A DNA stretch of 45,601 nucleotides from Rhizophlyctis rosea (lineage: Eukaryota > Chytridiomycota > Chytridiomycetes > Rhizophlyctidales > Rhizophlyctidaceae): the NCBI GenBank assembly GCA_027596075.1, contig JADGJC010000227.1:22640-68240 (forward strand), in the 5' to 3' direction. Numbering within the stretch: position 1 is the stretch's first letter; every line of letters starts with the position of its first letter. Shown piece by piece: positions 24,801 to 36,200 of the stretch. Position numbers and translations under genes: made by a program. The notes beneath the pieces were generated by a model, which saw nothing but the letters and a program-made list of their open reading frames with translations, did no database searches and was not told where the DNA came from.

Positions 24801-26759
24801 TAGTCAATGACGTCACCCCATTGTTTTCGTCTCTGATTAGTCAGCCGATTTTGGGAACGAAACCCTGGTAAGTGCAAGGATTTTTGACAGGTGACCACGA
24901 GACCACGGGATGCCGAAAAAGTTAGAAAGTCACAGCTTTCTGACATGTGCACATCCATCTTTCGAAAAGAGTCAATGAGCGAGAAAGACTAAAAATGTCG
25001 AGCAAAAAGAGTCGGAATACCCAAGGGTCGAAAATCCGCTAAAGGACTCCATGTTTGTGAAATTTGGAGCCTCACACGATGGGCGATCTGCTGTTTGACT
25101 TTGCCTATGGATTTGTGCAGATTGCGCCCATCGAAACCATCAACCCGGTCCTACAATATGACGTGCAATGCTCTCATTCCGGAATAAGGCCCTATGGGCT
25201 CGGAGGGTTAGGGCTGCTCCATTGTGAGATTGGATCGCTGTGTTGATAGTCGGACGAATGGATGCAGCGTAGTTGTCGGTCATGCCGGCAGTCGTTGACC
25301 ACCAAGACCCAAGTAAAACCACGACTGTCACGAAAAAGCCCCGGGCTCATCTCCTTCAACGCGCATTACGTGAGAGGGAGAACCGTCATTTGGCACTGAG
25401 AAAAAAAGCGAAATTGCTCCTCGTCCCTCCACACATGTTGTTCAAACAAAGGAAAAAGTTACCGTGAACGAAATGGTGGTAGGGAGTCCTGCCATAGTGG
25501 AATGCGTGCACTGAACAGAGTCCCTCTGCACTTCTTGGTTATGAGAAGGTCGAAACCGTCCAGACCCTTCCTCAAAAATCACCCCAACCCCAACCCAAAC
25601 GACCAAGTCCAACGATCGACACCCAACGATCCAACCGTCCCAAAACCTCCACCCCCGCCAAGATCGAAAACGCGAAAAACCAGAAGACGGCGATCCGGAA
25701 CCCAATTCCCGGTACCGGATTTCAATTTAGGCGGGCAGCCGGAGGGGAAGGAGTGTGGCGCTACCAATTTATTCCTGTCGGGCTGCTAGCCCGACGCCGT
25801 GGGTGGCTGGATATGGTGGGAGACGATTGTGCAGACATGATGATGAAGTCATTTTCAGGGACTGCATTGAGTGTTGGTGATCTGATTGGTGATCCGACTT
25901 TGTTTCGTGTAAGCTGGCCCTAATCTGTCAAATCTGGTGGTGATTGATTGATATGGGGTGGGAAGATGACGAGAGTAGTGTGGTTGATGGGTGTTAGAAA
26001 AGCTTGTTATGCGAGACTTGGAACGCGTTTTTTTGATAGGTTGTTGCTCGTACGGTATGCACGTAAATCATGCTGTTTCTCGTTGCATTGGTGGGGATGC
26101 GGGGGAGATGCGGATGATATGACGGATTCACATCTGATTGGCAGGTTATGGGCCTTATGTTAATCATGGCGCATCACCATGGCTACGGGCCATAGCGTGT
26201 CCATCATTCACAGCAAATCATTACCAACAAATGCCACTTGCCGAAAATCCGAATAGTGGGTGGTGGAAAATCCCCATGCTCAAATAGTATGATGGTCACT
26301 GTGGGCACAAAAGAAAGCGTGAAAGCCGGGGTTTGATTGAAACTCGCCCAGGGGTGCTACAACTGCGTCATCGACATGTGAATGGCGCCAACTGTTGTTA
26401 CCGGGTAATCGGTAACATCAGGGTGGCACCTGGTAACGCGAAATTGAAGATCTGGGTGGGTGGGTTTCTTGCTTTCGGAGTTCGCATTGGGATGGTGCTT
26501 CCTCATTGCTTGACGGTTGGGAAAGGGGAGGAGAAAGAAAAATTGGGGAGGTTCCGAGGGGTTGCAGAGTTGACGGACCTCATTTGTTGGTGTGTCCGGG
26601 CAGAATCGACTGTCGAGCATCTCTTTTTCCTCCTGATTTTCGCCCCATACGAGTAGAACGGTTATGGTGGCTGCATGGGGTCAACCTCATACGCTAATCC
26701 CCTATTTCGATGGACAAGCAATCCTTCATTGATTGGAGGACCAATCTCCTTTGCATCGC
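18853..26759. other. 7.9 kb gene-free tract
   Basis: No coding series can be supported. Local structures are a 12-13 base A run at about 24491; an imperfect 9-bp inverted repeat at about 24921-24944; and a perfect 8-bp hairpin with a 3-base loop at 25777-25795. A C-rich frame at 25502-25789 (PNPNPN, PPPPP) looks like low-complexity DNA. Frames at 22406-22858 and 24390-24767 (minus) show no family motif. Confidence 0.5.
25777..25795. repeat. short perfect hairpin
   Basis: GTCGGGCT, loop GCT, then AGCCCGAC: eight uninterrupted base pairs. It is not next to a recognised gene end and has no T-run. Its role is unknown. Confidence 0.6.
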
Positions 26760-26820
26760 GGGCCTGGTAGTGCCACACAATTCCTCCTCTGTCGCTGGGC
26801 CTGGTAGTGCCACACAATTC
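26760..26820 (+). repeat. 24-bp direct repeat, two copies
   Basis: The same 24 bases, beginning gggcctggtagtg and ending cacaattc, occur at 26760-26783 and 26797-26820. They are identical and separated by 13 bp. Confidence 0.9.
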
Positions 26821-28438
26821 ACATAATATTCGTTGCACTTTGTTGATCGTTACATTTGTTCTTCATTCTTCATTTGGCGAACGAGGTTTGAGGAGGTTGG
26901 GTGAAGCAGGTGAGGATGTGAAGACATGTCGAAGTTATGTGTGGCTGCCAGCAACGGTATGAAGGGGAGCGAAGGGTATGGTGGGTTTATAAAGGGGCGC
27001 GTGATGATCATCTGCCAGTGTTCTTCGAATGGACCTCATCTGCGTCGTTACTCCTTCTCTGGATGGAATGTTTGAGCACATAGTTGGGAAGGCGTTAGGC
27101 ACTGCCATTCATCAGGAGAGCAAAATGTTCGCACTGGGCTATGTAATTTGATCATAACAAATTGAAGGGAGATCAGTATTGCCACGGTGTGAGAATGAGT
27201 GGTCCTGGAAGAAGGTTTGAAGATTTGAGTTTGACAACTAAATGCTTGCTCATCACAACCCTTTTGCTCACCCAATTTGTCTTGACGAAATCTCCTTACC
27301 GTCCTTCCCTTGACATCCAGTCCTCCTTTTGTACTGCTTTTTCTTTTACATCTTTCAGCCCAGCCAGCCTGCCCACCAATTTGCCGGTCAATTGGATCTA
27401 CGCGCCTCCGGCTGTGTGTCAATCATATTACCGCCAGTCTTGCTTCGGGTGACGTGCGTGTTGGCCTCGCTAGGCGGTGTAGACACCTCGTCACACACAC
27501 ACACCGGGTCCATTGAGACATCGATCCCTGTTTCTCATTACCGAGAATCCACGCTGATCGTACGTCTCATTGAATACAACGCTCACACCCAAATATTACG
27601 TGGGTATCAGACACCCACTTATCCCATTCACATCACACTGGAGGTGAGTGACACTCTGCTGCATACCAATGGTACCGGCTGTTACCGTCCCACCCTCACT
27701 GATTGACCATCATCATCATTATCGCATTTTTTTAACAACCGCATTGCCGACCCCCATATCCTATCCCTTCGTCATATGCTCCTCCACTTTTACCACAGCA
27801 ATCAACCAATCCACTCTTCACCCTCCGAATCAGCGACACACACAGCACACCCCGCATCCCTCACACACACACCCCCCATATCACATCCATTTGTTATTGC
27901 CGACCCCTCCGTTACCTCCTTATTAGCTTTCCCCACGGTATCAACAACAACAACATCAACAACCAACCCTCTTTTTTCTTTCGGGTTGCTAAGACATCCA
28001 TAATTAGCAAAGACGCAGACACTCAACCTTGTTGTGAGAGGCTTTCTCCCGTTTTACCTTTAGTCATCTCTGGGAAGCATAGTCTGCATCTACTTTCTTC
28101 GAAGCAGCATTCCACCCAGCATCACCCACCCGCATACGCACCACAACGCATACACAGCAACGCGTACACTTTCCGGTGCTGCTGGTATTGCCAAGGACAA
28201 CTCCAATTCGATACCGCTGCTACCTGTGAGTAAGAAGCAAAAGTCGCTCCTGGGTCGACATTCTGGACTCTTACTGACCGAACACAGTTCATACTATTTA
28301 CATGAGCACTACAAGTGCACTGTCATAGGACAGAATACGCGCCTTCGACTCCCTTCCCATCAGTAGCGGCTGACCGGTCAACAACTTCGCAGTTGTTGCA
28401 TACACATCCGTCCATATTGCCTCCACGCACAGAAGGAG
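26821..28438. other. upstream region of the histidine kinase gene
   Basis: An orphan TATAAA lies at 26988-26993. A plus-strand frame at 27329-27706 ends in exon-like sequence just before a GTGAGT at 27644, but I cannot identify a product or a partner exon. From about 27700 to 28430 the plus strand is rich in C, T and CA repeats (dense CACACA near 27840-27875). This fits a fungal promoter or 5' UTR. A GTGAGT at about 28225 and an ACACAG at about 28282 could mark a 5' UTR intron. Confidence 0.4.
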
Positions 28439-31400
28439 ATGAAGGCTTCGTCATCGTCAACGGAACCGGTGGCGGTCATCCTCTGCGACCCTGACGGGGT
28501 TACCCGCTACTGGTCGCCAGAGGCTCATGCACTTTTCGACAATGATTCTTTACGAACATCGGTGGATGGTGATGGTCAGATCAGCAACCCGGACAGCGAT
28601 CGGCGTCGACCAAATGCGGGGGATGTCCACTTACCGATCGACCAGTTGCGTCGGCTTGCAGCAGAGCATACACCATCGTGTTTGGTGAAACGAAGACAGG
28701 ATGGGAAGGAGGTAGTAGTAGCGCAAAGTGTGGTAGCACTGTATGGGGGTGGAGAAGGCGGTGATAGTGGCGAAGAGGATTCGGGAGTCGTTGTGGACGG
28801 GCTGCAGAACAAGCATCGGGCGTCAAAGGGATATCCGAGTCCACCGCAATCAACAGAGACCGGCAAACGGGTAGGGGAGGAGGAAGGATCCGTTGATGGG
28901 AAATCACCAAATGGGCCTCAATATCAAGTTATTGGATATATGATCAAGTTCCAGGACATTACCCCCATCACATCGACACCACCAGCACCCATTCATCTCC
29001 TCCACACCCACATCGCCACTCCATCACCATCCGCATCCGCCTCTCCTGTCAACCCTGCAGCAAAACCAAACGCACCTCCGTCCACCGCCCCTCCTACATC
29101 CCGCCCTAACGCCGCAGCGATGATCGAGGATCTAGTCAATCGCACATACTCAAAAACCGGCAAACACTACTTCCACGACCTCGTCGACGGGCTATGCTCC
29201 ACCCTCGGCACCTTGGTTGCCTTCGTCGGCCAACTTGCTGAGGACGAGTACGAGGAACAAAAGTACAGCTATATACATAGTGGGACAACGACCACCCATA
29301 TCGGTTCCGCTATGGCACCTACTGGTGCACACATTCATTCGCTAAGAGGTGGCTTGGACAGTCATCGCGATGACAGTCCAAGTGGAAGCAGTAGTGAGGA
29401 GGAGACTCGACGACTCGATATGCGTGGACGCAAGCGAGGTCCTAGCAGTGTCGTTGGAATGAGCCGTGCACGGTCAACAGCTGGAGCCGCGCCTCCAGTA
29501 GCTATCGCTAGATTATCGTCAGTACCCGCCATCCCATCTGCGTCCCAACCTCAACCCTCTCCTGCCTCTCGCTCCCGCTCCCCATCCCGCCCAATCCCCT
29601 TCACCCTCCTCACATCCTCCTCATCAACCCGCATCCGCTCCGTATCACCAACAGTCTTCAAAATCCCCGCCCGCCTCTTCACCCACCTCGCCTCCTCACC
29701 CTCCGGCTGCGTAACCATCCAACGAGACCTACACTCCTCCCTTCCCCAAGCCGGCGACGTTTTTCCAGACTTGGGCTTAACAGGCGCCTGTCTCGTCGCC
29801 CTCAAAGACCGAAAAGGCCGCATCGTAGGCGTCGTGGGCGTGGCAGCAGATAAAGAAACCTGGGTCTTCGAACCGGGCGGAACGGACGACCAAGCTCCTG
29901 CGTCGGCTGCTGGGTTGACGACCACACCAGCGGGGTGGTGCACGTTTTGTGGCACTCAGCCGGGGAAACACGTACCGGGGAAGAGTCACCACCAGTGTTT
30001 GCGACCGAGTGTTGCGGAGCAGGTGTTGGAGGCGCTCAAGCCACGGATTCAGGGGGAGTTGAAGAGGAGCAATGAGTTGATGCATATGAAAGTTGAGAGT
30101 GCGGCTGCGATTGCTGCTACGAAGAGTAAGACGCATTTTTTGGCGAATATGAGGTTTGTTTATGGGTTTTTGGATGTTTGTTTTGGATCATTCAGGACCC
30201 CTCTAACCTCTCCCATAAACATTGCAGCCACGAAATCCGTACCCCCGTTTCAGCCATCATTGGACTCACTGATATGGTCCTTTGGGACGCACAAGCCATT
30301 CCTGAAGAGCACCGGAACAAGTTGGAGTTGATTAGTTCGTCTGGGGAGCACCTTCTTGCTGTTATTAATGACATCTTGGATTTGAGTAAGATTGGGGACG
30401 AGGATGTCAAGTTTACGTTGCAGGAGAGGGTGATGGGGATTCGGAGGTGTGTTAAGGAAGCTGGTGAGTATCAACCTATCTGATCCCGTCTTCTTTTGCT
30501 TTTCCCGTCGTGTAGACAATCCGTAACGAACCCTTCCCTACCCTTTCCTCTCAGTCCAACTAGCATCCATGTCACCCTACCTAGCGAAGAAGAAAGTCGT
30601 CATTGTTGAAGGCAATTCTTCGCCGACGCCATTGGCGACACTGATAGCTGAGAAACAGAAGCAGTCGCCTACGGCTTTGCCTCTGTGTTGGAAGGTGGAT
30701 GCGAGCGTGCCGGAGTTTGTGGTTGGGGATGTGACGAGGTTGAGACAGGTTGTGTTGAATTTGTTGAGTAATGCTTTGAAGGTTTGTTATCTTGAAATCT
30801 GTGGTTTATTCGAGTGCGGCGTGTGCTAAGCGGACTGTCTCAACTCCCTGTAGTTTACCTCTGTGGGATCCGTAGTTGCGACAGTCACACGAATTCAGGA
30901 TCCGGATGCGTCAGAGATCAGTGGTGGTAATGGGGCGGTTGAAGCACGACCTTGGACGGAGGATGCGTTTGAGGGACGGCATGAGCCGAAAGTGAAGTGG
31001 GGTCGTGGAAATAGTTTTACTGGGGAGTCCTCTGATGACCCCACTGTCAAACAAAGCGTCGATATCAACCCCGCCACCACTTCTGTCACCGCATCCCCCA
31101 CCGCCTCCCCCCTCGACCACGTCATCTCCGTTCCATCCCCCATCCCCATCCCGCAACCCACATCCACAACAACAACAACCACCTCCACACCCCCGCTCTA
31201 CACAACCACCCCATCCTCCCCCTCCTCCGCAAACCTAACTCCAAACCCATCCCAAAAACCCCGGCACGTCTCCCTCCTCTTCACCGTAGTCGATACCGGC
31301 TGCGGCATCCCGGGCGAAAAAATATCCCGCCTTTTTATTCCCTTTTCCCAGATTGATAATGAGGTTACGCGTGGGAGTGGTGTGGGTACGGGGTTGGGGC

Positions 31401-33209
31401 TCGCGATTAGTTCGAGGCTTGTGGAGATGATGGGGGGCCATATTTGGGTTGAGAGTAGTGAGGGGGTTGGGAGTAAGTTTGCGTTTATTATTAGGTTTCC
31501 GTTGGCGGATGGGAGTGCGGGGGGGAGTAGTGATCAGGAGAGTGAGAAGATGAGTAGTCCGGTGGTACGTCCTGTTGATGGTGGGGGTGGGGGGTCTGAT
31601 AGATCCGTGGGGGAAGAGGAGGAGGAATTGAAGGATAAAGTTCCCATCATCGCTGCTACTACGGCGCCCGGAACGCCGCTGTTGGGTGTTAGATCGGATG
31701 GTGCGAGCGTGAATAGTTCGGATGGGGAGCGGACGCCGGAGCCGAACCCTGGTATGGGGGTGTATAGTGCGCAGAGTTTGACAAGATTGAAGCGGAATGC
31801 GGCGATTAATAGGAATTTGGCGGTGGAGTATCCGATTAGGATTTTGGTTGCTGAGGATAATATGAGTGAGTGTTTTTGGCGTCGGTGTTTGGTGGTGTGC
31901 GGCGTTTTACTGATTGGGGGTTTTTTTTTTGTGGTGTGTGTAGTTAATCAGCAGATTGCGTTGAGTGTTTTGAAGAAGATGGGGTATAATGCTGATTTGG
32001 CGGCGAATGGGAAGGAAGTTTTGGATAAGATTGATGCAGGGGAGAATTATGATCTTATCTTGTAAGTGGTGCCCTTTTTTCATTCCGTGGGCTCCCGTAG
32101 GTCACCTAACCAAAGGTCTCTTCCATCCACTCAGAATGGACGTCTGCATGCCCTTCCTCGACGGCCTAGAATGCACACGGGAACTCGTCGCGCGCCGCAA
32201 GACAAAGCCTAAATCTCACTCGGGTGTCTCCACCTCGACCACACCCAGCACGCCCACCGCCACACCCCCATCCTACATCTCCGGCACCGACTTGTCGACT
32301 GATTCGGAAATTGGGAGCGTGATCATTGCGTTGACGGCCTCAGCCACAACGGACGACCGGTTGAAGTGCGAAGAAGCGGGGATGCACGATTGGTTGGCGA
32401 AGCCGTTTAAAGCGTTAGAGCTGCAGGATAAGATTGCGATGCATTTTGGGCATTTGAAGATCGGGGAGGGTGGAGTTTGGGGGGGACGGCGGCATAGTTT
32501 GGCTAGTGTGGGGAGTTCGGGGACTGGTGGGGAGGGTGGTGGTGGTGGCGGTGGTGGGTTTGGTGCAGGGGAGATTGGGGTGGGGAGTCGGAGTAGTAGT
32601 TTGGCGAGTTTTGATGTTTTGGGTGCTGCTGGGCTGTGGATGGAGCGGAACAGGAGTTTGACGAGTGAGGTTGGGGATGGAGGGGAGTCGGAGGGGAGGA
32701 GTGGGGGTGAGGGAAGTGGTGGCGAGGGGGCTGGTAGGACGGATTCGGAACCTGACGGAAAAGGTGCATACCCTGCGTCTTCTGGGAAGAGCAAAGAGGG
32801 AATGGGTGTCACTGATACGCATCATGAAGCTCAGGTCCCATCGTCGGAATCAGGGTCTGGGGGATCCCATCTCTCCACTCCCAAACCCATTGACTCGACC
32901 TCCTCCACCTCTACACCGCACTCCCGCACAAACCGTCCGCGATCCCTTCCCCCACCACCACAAGTAGAACCAGACGACAATCACCCCACAACAAATGACG
33001 ACAACAAACCCAAAGATTCGCCCATATCCCCTGGGAGCCGTCTCGCGGCTGTAGCGGCTGAACCGTTGGGAGGAGCAGTCGGAGGAGGGAAGGATGTACC
33101 GATTGTGAAAGGGGAGGCGAGGGCGATTTTGGAAAAGTGGGCTACGAAGGAGGTGCGGACTCCTGATGAAGGGGCCGCGATGGAGAAGAGGCGGAGTTTT
33201 CTGGAGTAG
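28439..33209 (+). CDS. hybrid histidine kinase (PAS-GAF-HisKA-HATPase-receiver)
   Basis: Exons: 28439-30153, 30228-30463, 30555-30781, 30854-31865, 31944-32061, 32135-33209. Phases agree throughout and give 1460 residues. Domains in order: a PAS-like domain (about 8-180, interrupted by low complexity) starting [11 protein letters not shown] and ending [13 protein letters not shown]; a GAF-like region (about 225-480, with a Ser/Arg-rich insertion); HisKA with the H-box FLANMSHEIRTP split by intron 1 (phospho-acceptor His about 573); the N-box [16 protein letters not shown]1 DTGCGIP (about 873); F-box FIPFSQ; G2 GTGLGLAI; and a receiver starting [14 protein letters not shown], with acceptor Asp about 1105 (LILMDVCMP), ALTAS and KPF. 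A Pro/Thr-rich insert of about 115 residues separates N-box and G1. There is no transmembrane segment, so it is probably cytosolic. It would autophosphorylate on His, pass the phosphate to its own Asp, and feed an HPt/response-regulator relay. The signal sensed is unknown. Confidence 0.95.
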
Positions 33210-36200
33210 GGGTTGGGAAGGGGGGGGGAGGGGCGGGGAGCGGGGGACTATTTTGGAGAGCTGTAGTTTCCTAGTTGGTTGTGTTTGCTTCCATAGTTCT
33301 GTATCTTCTTTTTTCTTGTGTCTTTCTTTTTCTTGTGTTTATGATTGTTGAGGGTGGGGTTTGGTAAAAGATTGTGATTTTCTTTCTGCTTTTGTCTAGT
33401 TTACTTACTGATGGGCGGATAGCTACCAAGTTTTGGGGGTTTTTTCTTTCACACCCTTCTTCTACTTTTTGCTTTTGTCTACTTCTTGTCTACGCTTCTG
33501 ATTATACTATCATTATTGATTGGGGGTTTTCGATATTGTATATCTTTGTGTTCCTCGAAGGTGTCATGGAGTTGTTTTGAGATCGTCAAGTTGTTCGTCA
33601 AAGTATGGCTTTTGCGAGTTGCCAGGTCATAGGTATTCGGCTGCCTTCGCTTTGTTTGCGCTTCCGTTGGCTCTGCACCAATTGTCCATCCGGTGGCTCG
33701 AGCCTTTATCATTTATGACGGAAAAGGTTGACTCGCGTTGTCCTTCTGATGAATGGAGAACCTGTGAATTTCAACCGTCGTTGCTTTTTCGGTGTTCTTT
33801 TGCCGCGGGATGATAGGACTTGGGGTTGTTGGTCCTTCGAGTTGAAAAGGTTTCCACGATCTGAACTCGGGAAAAGAACCATGGGTATTCGGCCACGTCC
33901 ACCAGTGGCATGTGAGGCCAATGATATGGAGAGACTACCGGTCCAGTAGTTGTCCGTGCATGCAACAAAACGTAGCTGAATACTCACTTATAGATGGAAC
34001 CAAATACGGCAGTAGATCGGCTTGCAAGTCGGACCTCAGATATGCCTATCAATGGTTATGGAAGTATGGTACATCATGCTAGTTGACTTTCAGCGTGCCT
34101 AGGAGGGACGCATCATGCATCACATTGGATATGGAACTATTTGCAGTTGCTGGAAAGTTTTACTTCGAGACACTAGTTCATGACGTGATGGCTCAACTGT
34201 TTTACTTGTTTCAGAGTGCATCAACAAACGCTTGTCCATTACTGGCTGCCTTCACGAACTAACCCAAGCACCTAAGGGCATAGGTTCCCAATCGAACTTA
34301 TGCAGGTGGGGCTAACATGCCATTGCGGACATATCTGCAGGCGACAACTTCTACAAGAAACATTTCTGACACTGTCGACCTCCCAAACGTGGTTTGTTGA
34401 GCATAGCTACATCCTTTTTGGGGCAACATAGTGAATGATATGGTGTAACCGGGCTGAATAGTATCAATGCAAACCTCGTATTGCTTTTAGGTGTGCCACA
34501 TGTCGTTAGTTGAGCACCTGTACACGTGGGGATTTATGAGGTAGTATCCTTTTGGGCATGTTGATTTGGCCATTGAATTGGGAATTCATTCTGATTTTGG
34601 CGCCGAATGCGGCCGATTGAAAGGAGAGCCAAGTGATAGGTGATTCCTTGATAATAACTCGATGCGTTAGAGAGGTTAGCATCTTTTTGAAAATTTGTTT
34701 GAAAGTGAGGTTAGGTGGGTGTTGATTGCGTGATTGGCGGCAAGAAGACGGTGCAGTGGCAAGTGGATATCAAGGACATCCCTCTGACAAGTGGGTAAAC
34801 ATCATCCGAGCTAAACAGTCAGACAGAGCGGATGTTGAGATATTGTTCCTCAATCAGGGTTGAGCGGACTTTTGAGAAATTGGTATAATTTTGAGAAGTT
34901 GTTTTAAGGACAAAAAAGACAAACCCCCACCTTCCACGTTACACGTCTCGAAAATGAGGAGGTCTGACATCCTATTCAGAATGAGTGGTTTCGATGATGT
35001 ATGAGGTAGTGAGCAAAATGTTGGATCTCTTCCAGGCAGTACGCAAGCAGCATTCCAGTGGTGTTCTGAAACTGCATTTGCGGTGGAAGATAGGATATGA
35101 ATACTTTGCCAATGGCGGTCCCGCTTGTAATCCAACGCCGCGATTGCCATTTGCCATCTGAGTATGTCTATCATGCCCTTTTTCGTATTGGTCAAGTGTG
35201 ATTTCAGAACAATCACCTCTTCCCAAACTCGACATATGCAAGGCCATCACACCGACGTCCAGTAACCTGTGTTGTATGCAATTGACCTTGCTACCGATGA
35301 GTTTCTCATTGCTTAGGGTTTGCTCACGCTTTTGTAGACATGATCTTGTGATATTCGTTGTCCGGACTGTGGCTTCATCAATCGAAGTAATTGAGCTGTC
35401 TGCCGACCACTTGTTTCTCGATTTTCTTTTTTGCTGCAAGATTTGGTTGCTGCCGTTGGCATTTGGAAAGACTGTTTTGGCAGTAAATACTGTGGTAAGT
35501 TGTGGACGTCGGTAAATGGTACAAGCTGCTGTATACCGTCATGAGAGTGGGACTTGCATCCACAAGCATTCGTAATCCAATGTTCTTTTTGCCAGTCTCA
35601 TCATCACACTTCGTGTTCTGACGGCAGGAATTCTGATAGATTTTTCAGATCCCACGCGATATATTGCGAATCAGATTAGGAAAGAGAGCTGTTCCATTTA
35701 TATTTTGCATTGTCCATGCAGATGGGAGAGCTTCGTTTCGGTTCGCGAAAAAGGGATGGGCCGGAATCGTATTCGCGCAAGGCCAACATGCAGATGCTCA
35801 CATCTGATGAGCCACGGAGTCTAAAATGCCATACTTGCCATGTTATCATCGTTGGCGCTGAAGGTCAATGTTGACAAGTCATTAGAAGCAAATGAAGAGG
35901 GCTATGACTGTGACCTGTCGGAGTCGGAGCAATTTGAAACATTCTATCCGGGGGTTGGGCACCTGCCATTGTGAGCCAATATGATCCAAAGAGACATGGG
36001 TCTTCCCTGTTCGCTAATGAGGCATTAAGTGAGAAGTGCACTTTTCAATTGCCCCTGGCGTGGTGATTCAATGCTGAACGTTGCTCTGACGTAGAAATCA
36101 ACTGCTGGCTGACACCACTTGGCCGAAACCATGAGGAAGATGTTTCTGATTGTCGAAAGTGTTTCGGGAAAAAATTACACATCAACGGCGAAGTATGTCG

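Noticed and set aside
26988..26993. TATAAA as a promoter
   Set aside because: No supportable gene begins within 200 bp downstream; AT-rich chance occurrence is likely.
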